Below are positions 34,759 to 45,799 of a DNA stretch of 64,000 nucleotides, piece by piece. The DNA is from Isoetes taiwanensis (Eukaryota > Streptophyta > Lycopodiopsida > Isoetales > Isoetaceae). The DNA lies in assembly GCA_021234155.1 (NCBI GenBank), contig JAJEKV010000054.1, forward strand, positions 3,447,622-3,511,621, written 5' to 3'. The position numbers and the translations under genes were made by a program. Positions within the stretch are counted from its first letter, which is position 1. Every line of letters begins with the position of its first letter. Under the pieces are notes generated by a model, which saw only the letters and a list, made by a program, of their open reading frames with translations, did no database searches and was not told the origin of the DNA.

Positions 34759-36880
34759 TGGTATTATAACAATATGCTCAAGAAGTTGGGGTTCTTGCCC
34801 ATATATTTGTGCTCTCTTATTGAGTCATTTGAGGGATATATCGGAAGGATGTTAATCTCATCACAATCTATCCAGAAAAGTAAACATCTGTTGGGGATTG
34901 CATTATTGGATTCTTGCTAGTGATGGAATGAATCTTGATGGTTTGAATGGTTTAGATTGGTCCGATGTATTCTAGCTTCGGGTTAGTAAAAAGCTAATTG
35001 GATTATGTGTGAGAGTATGCCAGCAATTTTTCGAAAGTGTAAGAATAGAGTCTTTGTTTGATATGTAAGATAAGGGCTCTTATATCTTGATTGGTATCGA
35101 TAAAATCAACACTACTAGAAATTAACCTATGTAATAGGTGGACGATTGAGAGCGGTGAGCAATGTCTACCGAGATTACCTATAGCTTAAGGAATTTAATA
35201 AGTATTCCATATGTTAAATAGGCTTCTTTGAGAGAATCTATATTATAGACTATGATTGTAATTATTCTAGGCTCTCTTATATTGATTATCTATGCTTTGT
35301 AGCCTTTAGAATCATAGAAAAACCATGCCAAAAAGTATATAAAATTACAAAAATAACCCCCTGTAATTATGCTAAATATTAGCATAACATGATGCATTGC
35401 ATGTATGCATTTGCAAATGTAGATCACCATGATAACTTTTGCAATTCAAGGTTCAAGTATATTTATTACATATGATTTGCAATGGTGAGTGTGGGGTATT
35501 CATATAAAAATACGTAAAAATATGAAAGATGTAGGGCTTTACGGCTTATTGTTCCACAGTATGGATTAGAAAGGAATCTACCCGAAGTTAGAAGGCAATG
35601 AACTGTGCCTTGATGGTTGTCTCTTGCTTATCCGAACCTACTCCACCATGATTCTCGACAGAGGCGCTCGGGTGGCTGATTTGCGGCATGAAGGCCGTTG
35701 TGATTCATTTGAAGGAATGTTTGGGGCAGCTTATGCCCCATGCAACGCTTTTTCATGGGGACGGAAATCTATTGGGTGCTGCCTCTTTGGCAAGGGGTTC
35801 AACTCCCCGGGTGTTTAAGATCATAACCTGTGTGGCGTAGCTGTAGCATGCTTGTCAAGAACCAGTTTAACTCTAGTTTTGCATCAGATAGTAGACAAGT
35901 CCTCTTCTATGGACTGGATTGAAGTGGGCCTAGAAGAAAGGGTTGCCTCTCTACATCAAAATGAAGCATTCTTGCATCTGCTACTTTTGGGTAGCGTAGG
36001 CATGTATGTATTGAAGACTTAGTCAAACGTAATTATAAGGGTTTTGGGAGCCTGAAGTAATAGAGCCACGTCAGCGTTTGATACCGCCAAATGCTGATGT
36101 ATAAGGATATGATCTCATTTCAGGGCATATGTAACAGAATATGCCCACATTCAAGGGTCCAAAGTAGAGAGGTCCAACCATAATACATAATAACATAAAG
36201 TAACATCCACAATGTTTTTTAAATGATCTCCTACGTTACTATGCAAATGTTACAATGTTTCTTAAATAATCTCCTACCTAATGCAAGAAGTAGATACTTA
36301 CTCATAAATGGACACCAATATCCTAGATGTTGATTGCACACTATTCATGGGAAAAAGGAAATTGCATGCAATTGCTTAATCTTTCTATAGTACTACAAAT
36401 TATGATCACAACTAAAAGTGCATCAAGTCACAATTGCATCCCATGTGTCTGTAAATCTTCTATGAAGGAACATAACTGGCATTCACTTAAGAGATGACAA
36501 ATCATATACCGTCGATAGAAGAACATTAAAGTTCTTAGAAAGGCCTCGAGCAAGTTTATAATGTCTCAAAACATTCAATGGGCTTGCTTAATTGCTATAA
36601 AATTATCAGTGCTTTCTTTTTCTCTTCTTCAGTTGTATGAGTGCACCTCACATGAATAAGAACTAAACCATTAACCTTCAGAAGTAGAGCTATTTGTCAT
36701 GCATCAAAGCGTCTCCATTGCAATGTTCACTCTTTGCAAAATCGATGGCCATCATTCTTGAGAAACAATTGATGATATGGGCAGAGGAAACAACAGTGTG
36801 AGCCCTCACATAGGCAGAATTCAGACCCTGACACCCCACCATTGATCACATTTTTGCACCAGAGACCTTGGTTAAGGATA
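34759..36880. other. AT-rich stretch, no gene recognised (unit 2)
   Basis: Unit 2 counterpart of 16033-18200. Very high identity; nothing coding recognised. Confidence 0.5.
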
Positions 36881-36889
36881 GCAGGAACC

Positions 36890-38305
36890 ACCGACACGAT
36901 CGTTACTGTTGCTCCGTCAACTTTGCAAAGGATTTTGACACTGTACCTCGAAAAACATTATGGAAAAGATTAAGTGGGAGCCTATAGAGACTTGTAAAAT
37001 GTGGTATATAGGCCGTATGAGACTTGCTTAGATTGACTAACACCAACAGGACAACATATCAACAACATATTGGGGTCTGCCAGGATGCCCGCTCTCTCCA
37101 ACATTCTTTGGCCTCTACGTTAATCAATTGGAGGGGTGGTTTACTGCACATGGCGGTGACAGAATTCAGCTTGTGCACGAGATTATTCGGCAGCTCATAT
37201 ACACTGACGATGTGGACCTCCTAGTCCAAACCCTGGAAGACATGTAGCAGCACTTGGATGCCCTTGATACTTTCTGCCGAACCATTGGAATGTGGGTCAA
37301 TTTGGCCAAGATTAAGGTACTGCTTGTCTCATCTTCACACCATCCAAGACTTCCCTTCTTCGCTTATTATGGACAAAAAGTAGAGGTAACATCCACCTAC
37401 AACTATTTAGGCATAAAATTTTTCACTAATACATACTGGGACACTTCCATTCAATTACGCTTGACAGAGGATTGGAAAGCACTGTATGCAATGCAAAAAC
37501 AATAGCTACAAGGCAGAGCTATATGACTAGACCCATCTATCACATTTGTTCAGGGTTTAAGTGGAACCCATTCTTTTATACGGGGTCAAAGTCTGGGGCC
37601 CGGACATATCCCTGGCCATCAAGAATGAACTGGCACTGGTACAGAGCCTTTCTAGCTCGAGCACTTGTGATAAAATCTAGAGCTCCATAAATCCAGAGTC
37701 CCATATCAAATTCTTCTACCAGAGACAAGTTTATTTCCTTTTACAGCGGGCCACATTTGATCGCCACATTATCTACTTTCAGACGATACTCGGTATGGGC
37801 AATGATCATCTCCCCAACCTTGCTTATACCATAGTCATGGATCTGCAGCACCTTAAGGCCTACTGGAAGGAGAGGCAAGCTCAGTAGCATAGGTGCATAC
37901 AGTTTGGAACTGAAGAGGATCATCATCACTTACTGCAATATCTTGATATTTTCTTCATCAGCAAGCTATGGAATACTAGTGCCTTTGAACATGTTAAGAC
38001 AGATTGATAGTTTCAATCCGTACAATTGCATATCGCCTTCAAATTGAGACATGCAGGTGGATTCAGGGGCCGAGGACAAAATATATCAGTGTTGCAAACA
38101 TAGTGCCATTGAAATGAATGTAATACTCTGCAGCACTACCCAGAATTTATCCTCATCCGAGCCCTCTATGCTAAGTTGATCCTGCCTAACCAGCCACTCC
38201 ATGAGCTATTGGACACAACCTGTATGGATGTGTTGGGATCTTATCCTCAAGAAATCATGGATGCATGCACTCAGCTATGTCCTCATACACGACACTTAGA
38301 TTAAA
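36890..38305 (+). pseudogene. LINE-type reverse transcriptase relic, copy 2
   Basis: Copy of 18205-19620 with the same broken blocks (FDTVPRKTLWKR, GCPLSPTFFGLYVNQL, IYTDDVDLLVQ, TYNYLGIKF) and the same TAG after the YTDD block. It differs by a 25-bp deletion around 37880 and a few substitutions. Confidence 0.78.
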
Positions 38306-38520
38306 ATGTATCATCTTCTTATATTTTTTATATATATTATAAAATTATAGCGTAAATATGTATGTCATGCATCAAATATGGAGGGCTCAGATTGTGCCAC
38401 ATGGCATGCCAAGTGTAATCTTTTAATACGAAATGGTGCTATAGGCACTCCTTGAAAACTTCCAAACGACGCCATTACATTTTGCCCTCTCTCTCTGCAA
38501 AAGCAATAGATGAGCAACCA

Positions 38521-39559
38521 TGGCTCAGGATAGTCTTACCCTGGTTTGGGGGATCCCGGAGGTAAAAATACCGTCCTCCGGTATCACCGCCAGGGCTCGA
38601 CGGAATCCGTTTCAGGACCCCCCATTTCACCGTACTGACACACGTGAGGGGTTCTGCATAAATCTGGGCCGTCCGCCCACGCGCCACATCCGGGCCGTCC
38701 GTGATGTTCCCCGCCTCCGGTATCACCAACACCTGATCCCGCCCTCCGGAATCACCAACACCTGATCCCGCCCTCCGGGATCCCCATGCCGTGGCCGATA
38801 ACCACGCCCCGATATCAGCCGTGGGTGTGATCCCCTCCTCCGGGATCGCCATCGCGTGGCCGATATCGGCCACCCGATATACGCCACCTTATCCCGGCCT
38901 CCGGGATTACCACCATGGCCGACATCGGCCGACATCGGGGACCCGGGAAAATGCTGCCCTCCGGGATCCCGGATAGGACTCTGGCCGATAACCGCGCCCC
39001 GATATCAGCCGTGGTGAATCCCTCCTCCGGGATCACCGATACCCCCGGTCGTGATTACTTCCTCCGGGATCACCCGAATCCGACGGGTGTGATCCCCTCC
39101 TCCGGGATCGCCATCGCTCGGCCGATATCGGATGCCCGTTATACGCCAAGGTTATTCCGCCCTCCGGGATCCCCGAAAGGCCTTCTCGGTGAAAACCTCC
39201 TCCGGGATCACCACTGCCTTGACGAAAGCGGGGGGCCGTCCACGTGGTTCAATGGATGCCATTGGTTTGAATTAATGCCTGACGGCCCAGGTCAGTGTCG
39301 TACGCCATCCGCTAATGGTGTAACCGGAGAGCGGGAAAACCGCCAGTTATTCGTACGGGCTCGGCTATGTCCGAACTCTGTGCGCCAAGAACGATTGCCC
39401 TTTCCGACCAGAACTGAGCGGAAAGGGCCCGATTGCTGCCGAATCCAGAGGCGCTGTCGCTGCTGTTGCATCTGCTGAGTATTTAAAGGTAAGCGCCATC
39501 GACAGGTCCGTTTTTTAATTCTATTTAGTCTTATTCTAACCGGTTATGTTATTTTACAG
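38521..39559 (+). promoter_or_regulatory. MULE 5' region, promoter and leader intron of the Ulp1-like gene
   Basis: The least eroded of three copies (others 2516 and 19862). From 38545 to 39220 it is tiled with GATCCCGGAGG/CCTCCGGGATC motifs, often followed by ACC, and with CGATATCGGCC motifs; the first motifs form an inverted pair around AAAAATACC. A TATTTAAAG box-like string sits at 39479-39487. GTAAGC at 39489 and TTTTACAG ending at 39559 define a 71-bp leader intron placed immediately before the ATG at 39560. The dense repeated motif could be a transposase or host-factor binding array. Confidence 0.6.
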
Positions 39560-41907
39560 ATGGTGGAGGGGTCGATTAACCTCGTAATCAGCCTAAATAC
39601 CTCCATTAACGAGAACTGGAATGGGGCAATAGAAGAAAACTCGGCTTGGCAATTGCCCGACTGCCTCAAAGATATTGCTGGGATTGAATCCGACCAAGAG
39701 GTTCAATCCCCGAACAAAAAGAGATTAAGGGCAGAAGCAAGAGCTAAAGGAGCTTCACCACAGAAGATTACCCCTGCTGCCAGGCCCGAGGCTTCAGTCG
39801 ATGGCCAATGGGAAGGAAATGCAGATGTTCCAAAAAATGCTCAAAATGCAGATGAGGGGGATGAGGCCCCGAAAAGTAATGTTGAATGTTTTAACGTCAA
39901 TCCAAGCGAGGAACTGACAACTGAAGAATTTTTGAAGGACTACAGGTATGATCAGGTCAGTCGAAAATGGCATTGCCAGGTCGGTGACTGCAGCAAATCC
40001 TACAGCAGGAAGGTGGAACTGGAGAATCATAGGTTCAGGGTGCATCAACTATGGCAAAATTGGAGGCTTCCAGATGCCCCGAGGGGTCGAATTCCGAAGA
40101 ACAAGGCTGAGGTGAGGGTTAGAGATTATGGGAAGATAAGTGTGCAGAGATCTCTTGATCCCGACTTCAAATTTAGCCACAACTGAAAAAAAACTTCGAG
40201 AGGGCAAGGGCAAAGCAGCAGAGCGTATGGCGATGACCAAATCGCCCTCGGCCTTTTTTGGATGATACCCGAGCCGAAGTTTATAAACCCAAAAAAGCGG
40301 AGAAAGGAGGCCACGGAACTTGAAATGCGTGTAGAGCCGGATAAGGGAAATCAAGGAAAGGATTAGGAGCGTGCATGGCAATTTGGATGATAAGGATTTG
40401 TTTGGTGATTTGAGCGATGAACGGCGGTTGGACTAAGACAATGTGAATCGCGGAGTTAGAAGCTGCGAATACGCTTGAATTTAATTCACCTCCTCCCAAA
40501 ACCCCAAATTCGAATAGCCCAAGTCAGCAGGGTACCCCAAGGAAGCGGACTTTTGTGCAGGCCCGGAGGGATGCAGATCTGATGGCTCCAAACCGATTGT
40601 GCATGAAGAATCGAGGATGAGCTTGAAAATGCGAGATGAATTGGCTCCCGACCCCCAGAGCAAGATAAAAATGTGGTATTTGTATATGCTGGACCCCCAC
40701 TTCTTTGAAGCTCTAAAATTATATGACAGAGGGATTAGAAAGGAGCTTTGGCAGTTTAAATTTTCTTTAGATTATCCAATTGTGGTTCAAAGTCCTCTGC
40801 TGAAGGTGGGCAGCAAATCATCCGATGTTGAATTCCACATCTCAGAGGCAGAGGCCCTCAAATTCTCGACTATTCCAGGTGCCCTCGAGATTGAAGATTC
40901 AGATATCGATGCCGACTGCTTAGGAGCCTATTTACTGTATGTGTGTTGTCTTTGTTTTTATTTCTTGCATGGTAAGCTAAATTGAGCTTTGGCAGGGTTC
41001 TTGCACACTCAATTCCTCACCAAAAACGCTGTCATCATATCTTCCTCCACCCTGCTGCTTTTGGCATGTTTCTAAATGGCACAAAACCAGGCCTGTGTGG
41101 TGCCTACGAGCAGTTTGTGAAGCTAATTCCGGGACCCCCCTTTGGCAAGGCCGTGTGGAAAATCCAGTATGCATAGTTCTACTACATACCGGTTAATGCC
41201 AGGTAAATTGGGTTTGGGAAGTGGATTTTTTATTGCATTTTTAGTTCTAGTTTGAATTGATGGCAGCTTGTCCTATGCAGTGGCCGCTGGAGCCTGTTCA
41301 TTTTGGTGGCTGCTCCTTTGGCATGCCAGAAACTGAAGAAGCCTTGCCCTTGCATATTGCAATTCGATTCCTTTGATCCCCTCCATGCTCCAACACGCGG
41401 GTTCATCACTTTGTGAGTGCAACATTTGGTAACTATACATTCATAGCCTCTCTTCTAATGCCTTGACTTGCAGGTTTTTAAGTGATGTATTTAAGAGGTG
41501 GAGGCACGAGGCATCAGCATTGCATAACGCACCAGTAATCTTGATGGAAGCTCCACAGCAGCACAACAACCAGGATTGTGGCATCTATGTTATTGGTTGT
41601 GTGCAGAAATTCATCAGAGAAATCTACAACAAGGAGACAGATGTGAGTTGTCCATGTCTTATCTTTTGTCTTTCTTGATCAGCAAATTTATTTAGTGTCC
41701 ATTGTCCATTTATAATCTACTGTGTTCAGATGGTGATCCACCGGGACTGGTTTGCCAAAGAAGACATGGACAATTTGAGGACATGCTTCAAGGTGATGCT
41801 GCAGAAGTTAAGTGGCTGCATAAAGGCAGGAAAATCAACCTTCTACTTGCCCGAGGGTAGCAACCAATTCGATCGGCACGTGACCCGGTTGATGCTGAAT
41901 GGTCCAT
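39560..41907 (+). pseudogene. Ulp1-like (C48) cysteine protease with C2H2 finger
   Basis: First coding block 39560-40186 (208 codons): an acidic Ala/Glu-rich N-terminus, then one zinc finger, C-x4-C-x12-H-x4-H at residues ~139-162 (CQVGDC...HRFRVH). Further blocks are 40599-40940, about 40997-41203, 41280-41410, 41475-41642 and 41730-41907, separated by introns with GT/AG ends (for example GCCAG/GTAAATT, CTATGCAG/TGGCC, TTGCAG/GTTTT, TTCAG/ATGG). The protease core reads FYYIPVNASGRWSLFILV, LQFDSFDP and EAPQQHNNQDCGIYVI. Family catalytic residues are His, Asp, Gln and Cys: Asp, Gln and Cys are present, but the His of the usual GHW reads Arg. A TAG precedes FYYIPV, and 40187-40598 is out of frame. 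Ulp1 enzymes process SUMO-like proteins; copies in MULEs have unknown roles. Likely inactive. Confidence 0.72.
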
Positions 41908-42089
41908 AACAGAAAAAAAGGTTGTTCCTTGTTGAACATGTACATTGTTTGCTATGTTTGTAAATATGACAGTTTCTGAATGGTTAATTGATGTGGGAAC
42001 TTGCTTTTGTTTTTTCTTATCCGGGTTCACTCCTGACTTGTCAATCTGCATCCCATGGTACTCATTCAAAAACACTGAAACCCCTCAAA

Positions 42090-42630
42090 CACTTCATAAC
42101 AGATGAACTGAATTTGAACACCTCTGGGATCCCGAAACTTGAATAGCTCTGGGATCCCGAAGTTTGAACACCTCCGGGATCCCCAGGGAGCCAAATAATA
42201 AAACAATTATTAAAAAAGACAAACACCTTAGAACCATTGCACCTTATGGGCAAAAAAATAAAAAATAAATCCGTCCACTTGCTGGTGATCCCGGAGGTGG
42301 GGATCACCACACGTGATCCCGTCCTCCGGGATCACCAGATCGCGGACGGGAATAAATTGATAACCTTAGAACCATTGCACCTTATGGGCAAAAAAATAAA
42401 AAATAAATCCGTCCGCCTGCTGGTGATCCCGGAGGTGGGGATCACCACACGTGATTCCGTCCTCCGGGATCACCAGATCGCGGACGGGAATAAATTGATA
42501 ACCTTAGAACCATATTACCTTAGAGGAAAAAAAATATTAAAAAAGAATCCGTCCGTTGGCTGGTGATCCCGGAGGTGGGGATCACCACACGTGACTGCTT
42601 GTTCCGGGATCACTGATATGGGGGCATGCT
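42090..42630 (+). repeat. 138-bp hairpin repeat array, left part 1
   Basis: Degenerate CTGGGATCCCGAA motifs (42115-42180) lead into about three 138-bp units. Each unit holds a dyad: CTGGTGATCCCGGAGG ... CCTCCGGGATCACCAG, with nested GATCACC/CACGTGATC in the middle (a CACGTG hexamer), then a spacer CGGACGGGAATAAATTGATA and an A-rich tract. Spacing measured between identical positions 42251 and 42389 is 138. The third unit is a variant subtype (AGAGGAAAAAAAATATT). Confidence 0.9.
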
Positions 42631-42639
42631 AGGGGGAGT

Positions 42640-43507
42640 GGTCCAGAGAAGAAAATAACTAACTAAGGCAATGGGGACATTTGGGAAACAATGGTTACAA
42701 GGGCAAGATACCATGGAAAAAGGGGGCAAGACATTATCAATAACCATTAGCAAAAGATAAGGGGGATATTTTCAAAGGAAAAGGAAATATTTTATGGTGA
42801 AGCAAGGGAAACGACAATAATAGAGTTCAAAGCAACTAATTTTAACTTGAAAAGGCCAGATTCTGTGGTGATCGAAATAGTAAAAGCGGTGACCTTATTT
42901 AGTGGACAAAAAGGCCCGACTTGGATATAAAAATGGGACAACGGCCAAAATCAGGAGTTTACAGCAAGATTTCGACCTGGGTTCCGGCTGTCTGCATGAA
43001 TCCGGCCCAGGGACATCATCTGTTTTGAATCCGGCTGTGGAATCTCAGACTTTGTTTGGCGGCTCCTGCAGAATCCGGCAGCCTACAGATCTTTGACTTG
43101 GCATCAATAAATCGGCTCCTGATTGCTGTTGCTAAGACCGAACTGCTTGTTTTTGAGTTAGCCGAAGATCTTGCAAGCAGGGCTTTTGGGTTTGCTTTAA
43201 CTGCTGGTTTTTCTGGAAGGTCCGTGATTGGAACGAATTCTATTTCTTGGTGGTTGGATTGAGCCCATACTGTTGTAAGATTAGTTTGATCATAAGCCGA
43301 AGGGAAAATAAGCTATGATCAATTCCTTTCACTGTTTCCCTTGGAAATTGCCTTAGTTCTATCTGGATCCGGTTGGGTGGAAAACTGGATGCCCAAATCC
43401 ATTGGTTGTGGAAACCAAGCCATTTGATCTTATCTAAGATTGTTCTTCTTTTGTTTTGCCTATACAATTGTTGATTAAAGTAGTTACGTCTTTAAGCTTT
43501 TCCCTTA
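42640..43507 (+). other. 868-bp interruption of the repeat array
   Basis: Separates two blocks of 138-bp units. Lower copy sequence, purine-rich at the start (GGGGGAGTGG, AAGGGGGCAAG), with three GAATCCGGC motifs around 42999-43080. Frames at 42902-43096 and 43056-43262 have no recognisable domain. It could be an insertion, or the 5' part of the transposase gene region. Confidence 0.4.
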
Positions 43508-43941
43508 AAGCGTATCAATCACCAGATCGCGGACGGGAATAAATTGATAACCTTAGAACCATTGCACCTTATGGGCAAAAAAATAAAAAATAAATCCGTC
43601 CGCCTGCTGGTGATCCCGGAGGTGGGGATCACCACACGTGATCCCGTCCTCCGGGATCACCAGATCGCGGACGGGAATAAATTGATAACCTTAGAACCAT
43701 TGCACCTTATGGGCAAAAAAATAAAAAATAAATATGTCCGCCTGCTGGTGATCCCGGAGGTGGGGATCACCACACGTGATCCCGTCCTCCGGGATCACCA
43801 GATCGCAGACGGGAATAAATAGATAACCGTAGAACCATATTACCTCAGAGGAAAAAAATATTAAAAAAGAATCCGTCCATTGGCTGGTGATCCCGGAGGT
43901 GGGGATCACCACACGTGATCCCCTCCTCCAGGATCACCAGT
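43508..43941 (+). repeat. 138-bp hairpin repeat array, left part 2
   Basis: Three further units in the same orientation as 42230-42630 (identical positions 43576 and 43714, spacing 138); the last is the AGAGGAAAAAAATATT subtype. The last dyad (GGATCACCAG) abuts the transposase sequence at 43942 directly. Confidence 0.92.
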
Positions 43942-45593
43942 CTAGATTCAATGAGAGCTGTTGGTTTCTATTACCCAGGTACTATCTATTTACACTCATT
44001 GCCTTCAATGACCATTGCAATGGTTTGCCATTGGCATATGTCATAACCAATTCTCAAAAAACTAGGGCTATAACTAAGTGGTTGAAAGCACTAAAGGATT
44101 CATTGTGCCTGGATGATCCGGATTGGCACCCTTCTTGCATCATTACTGACGATGCTGATGCTGAAATCAAGGCGATAAAAAATGTAAGCAATGCCTGGCA
44201 ATTTGTCACCCTTCCCCCTTCTTACACTTTCTTGCATACTTTCTAACACTAACACTATGTAGTGACATTGTGCAATTGTAGGTTTTCCCAAACGTGCCTG
44301 TGCAAATATGCATTTGGCATGTGAGAAGAGCCTGGATTAAGTGGCTAAGAAAAAATGTAAGGAGTAAGGTGCATGGAAATGAAATGTTCAAGGAGCTAGG
44401 GAATATAATGTACAAGACAGAGGGTCCTGTAGGGGACAATGAGTATGGTCATGAGTACAGGGAAGCTGTTAGGAAAGAGGCTATCAAGAGATTGGAGTTG
44501 GTGAGGAAGTATCCTCAATACCCTAAATTGTCAGCCTACATGAGTAAGGAGTGGACTAAGAACATCTGTGAATGGGTATTGGCTACAAGAATGTACATGC
44601 ACTCCAATCAAGAGACCAATGCTGCCATAGAGGCATGGCATGCTGCCCTTAAGTTAGCCTAGGCATATGTAGCGTGCACTTCGAGGCGGAGAATTGTTGG
44701 TTGCTCTACATTCTCACTAACAATGTGGAGACACACATGGCTTACATGAGGTAACATTTACATACCACTACCTAGTCTAATTTACCTTGCATATTTACCT
44801 TGCAAATGATTGATATATAGCTATGTTCCAGGTCTATGAAGGAACATGGATTTGTAGTAAACACCTCACAGGGAACAAATAGTAGAGTCGCAATTAGAGG
44901 CGCTCGGAATATTGTTGACGAACAAGTTACATTTACCAACGGGAGGAGGCTGAGGCTGAAGTGCAAAACCGGCGCACTCTTGGGCCGGGGGCTCGTATTT
45001 TGTTCTTTGGAGCACACAAGAATTGGGCATGTTGTGATTGCCCTTGGGGAGCCAAGGGTAATCTATGTAAGCATCAGGTAAAAGTTATGCAAATGCTTGG
45101 CAATTACAGGGATCAAGATCTCTTACAGGTGTTGGGTTCCCAATATGAGACAATAGGTGGGGGCATGGACCACCTGAAGCCATACGAAGCCATGCAAGAG
45201 AGTTGTGGAGACCAGGGATCCGAGGTGCTTGAGGTAGTACGCCTAGGGGAAGAGTCTCCCTTGCAAACAAGCAGTCAAGTGGACTTGAAGAAGACTCAGG
45301 CATCCTTGGAGGAGGTAATTGCTAGAGTGATGTCTAGGGCTCAAAAAGATCCTAACATTTTAGTTGCAACCGATTCTCTCATGAGGCAGCTCGACTTTAG
45401 ACTTGAGAAGATGGATCACATAGCTGGCACAAGCACTAATCTATCAAGTCTACCTAAGCTTACCTTGGAGGTCAATTGTGGTACTAGCTTGTCACGGCTG
45501 AAGCCAGTGATAGAACTTGGAAAACAAAGGGTGAAGAAAGCAAGGAAGAGTTGGAAGGAAGTTGAGATGGAGGCTTCCTGCAAGGCACCATGA
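43942..45593 (+). pseudogene. MULE transposase, C-terminal half with SWIM finger
   Basis: Starts at the array edge with what looks like the end of the first catalytic motif (LDS, one frameshift, RFNES), then YYLFTLIAFNDHCNGLPLAY, ITDDADAEIKAIKN (second catalytic Asp), and a GTAAGC...TTGTAG intron (about 44185-44281). Next come VFPNVPVQICIWHVRRAW, SNQETNAAIEAWHAALK (Glu region), a stop/shift at 44660, WLLYILTNNVETHMAYMR, and a second intron (about 44750-44832). A SWIM zinc finger follows (CCDCPWGAKGNLCKHQVK, about 45030-45078) after a shift near 44990, and a C-terminal tail to TGA 45593. Domain order matches plant MULE transposases. The N-terminal half is absent; the copy at 6155-7501 lacks exactly the part present here. 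Non-functional as written. Confidence 0.8.
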
Positions 45594-45654
45594 TTCCCAA
45601 ATTTTAGGACTTGAAACATGACTTTCAGAACTTGTATATATATATCTCAATCTT

Positions 45655-45795
45655 TCAATGCCTATCACTAAATGTAATGTAATGGTAAAGTGTAATGTAA
45701 TGGTAGAGTGTAATGTAATGGTTAACTGTAATGGTAATGTAATGGTAGATTGTAAAGTTATGTAATGGTAAATGTAATGGCAATGTAATGTTTAA
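45655..45795 (+). repeat. TAATGTAATGG minisatellite
   Basis: Short irregular tandem of GTAATGTAATGG-type units (about 11-20 bp) directly after the transposase and before the inverted array. Confidence 0.85.
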
Positions 45796-45799
45796 ATGG

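Larger units (their letters stand above)
20881..39584. repeat. Large tandem duplication, unit 2
   Basis: Second copy of 13134-20880. Removing gypsy-2 (23421-34387, 10,967 bp) leaves 7,737 bp against 7,747 bp in unit 1. Internal differences include a 25-bp deletion near 37880 relative to 19200 and a short replacement near 35519. Unit 2 continues past 39584 into the rest of the MULE, so unit 2 carries the original right-hand context and unit 1 the original left-hand context (gypsy-1 pol). Confidence 0.92.
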
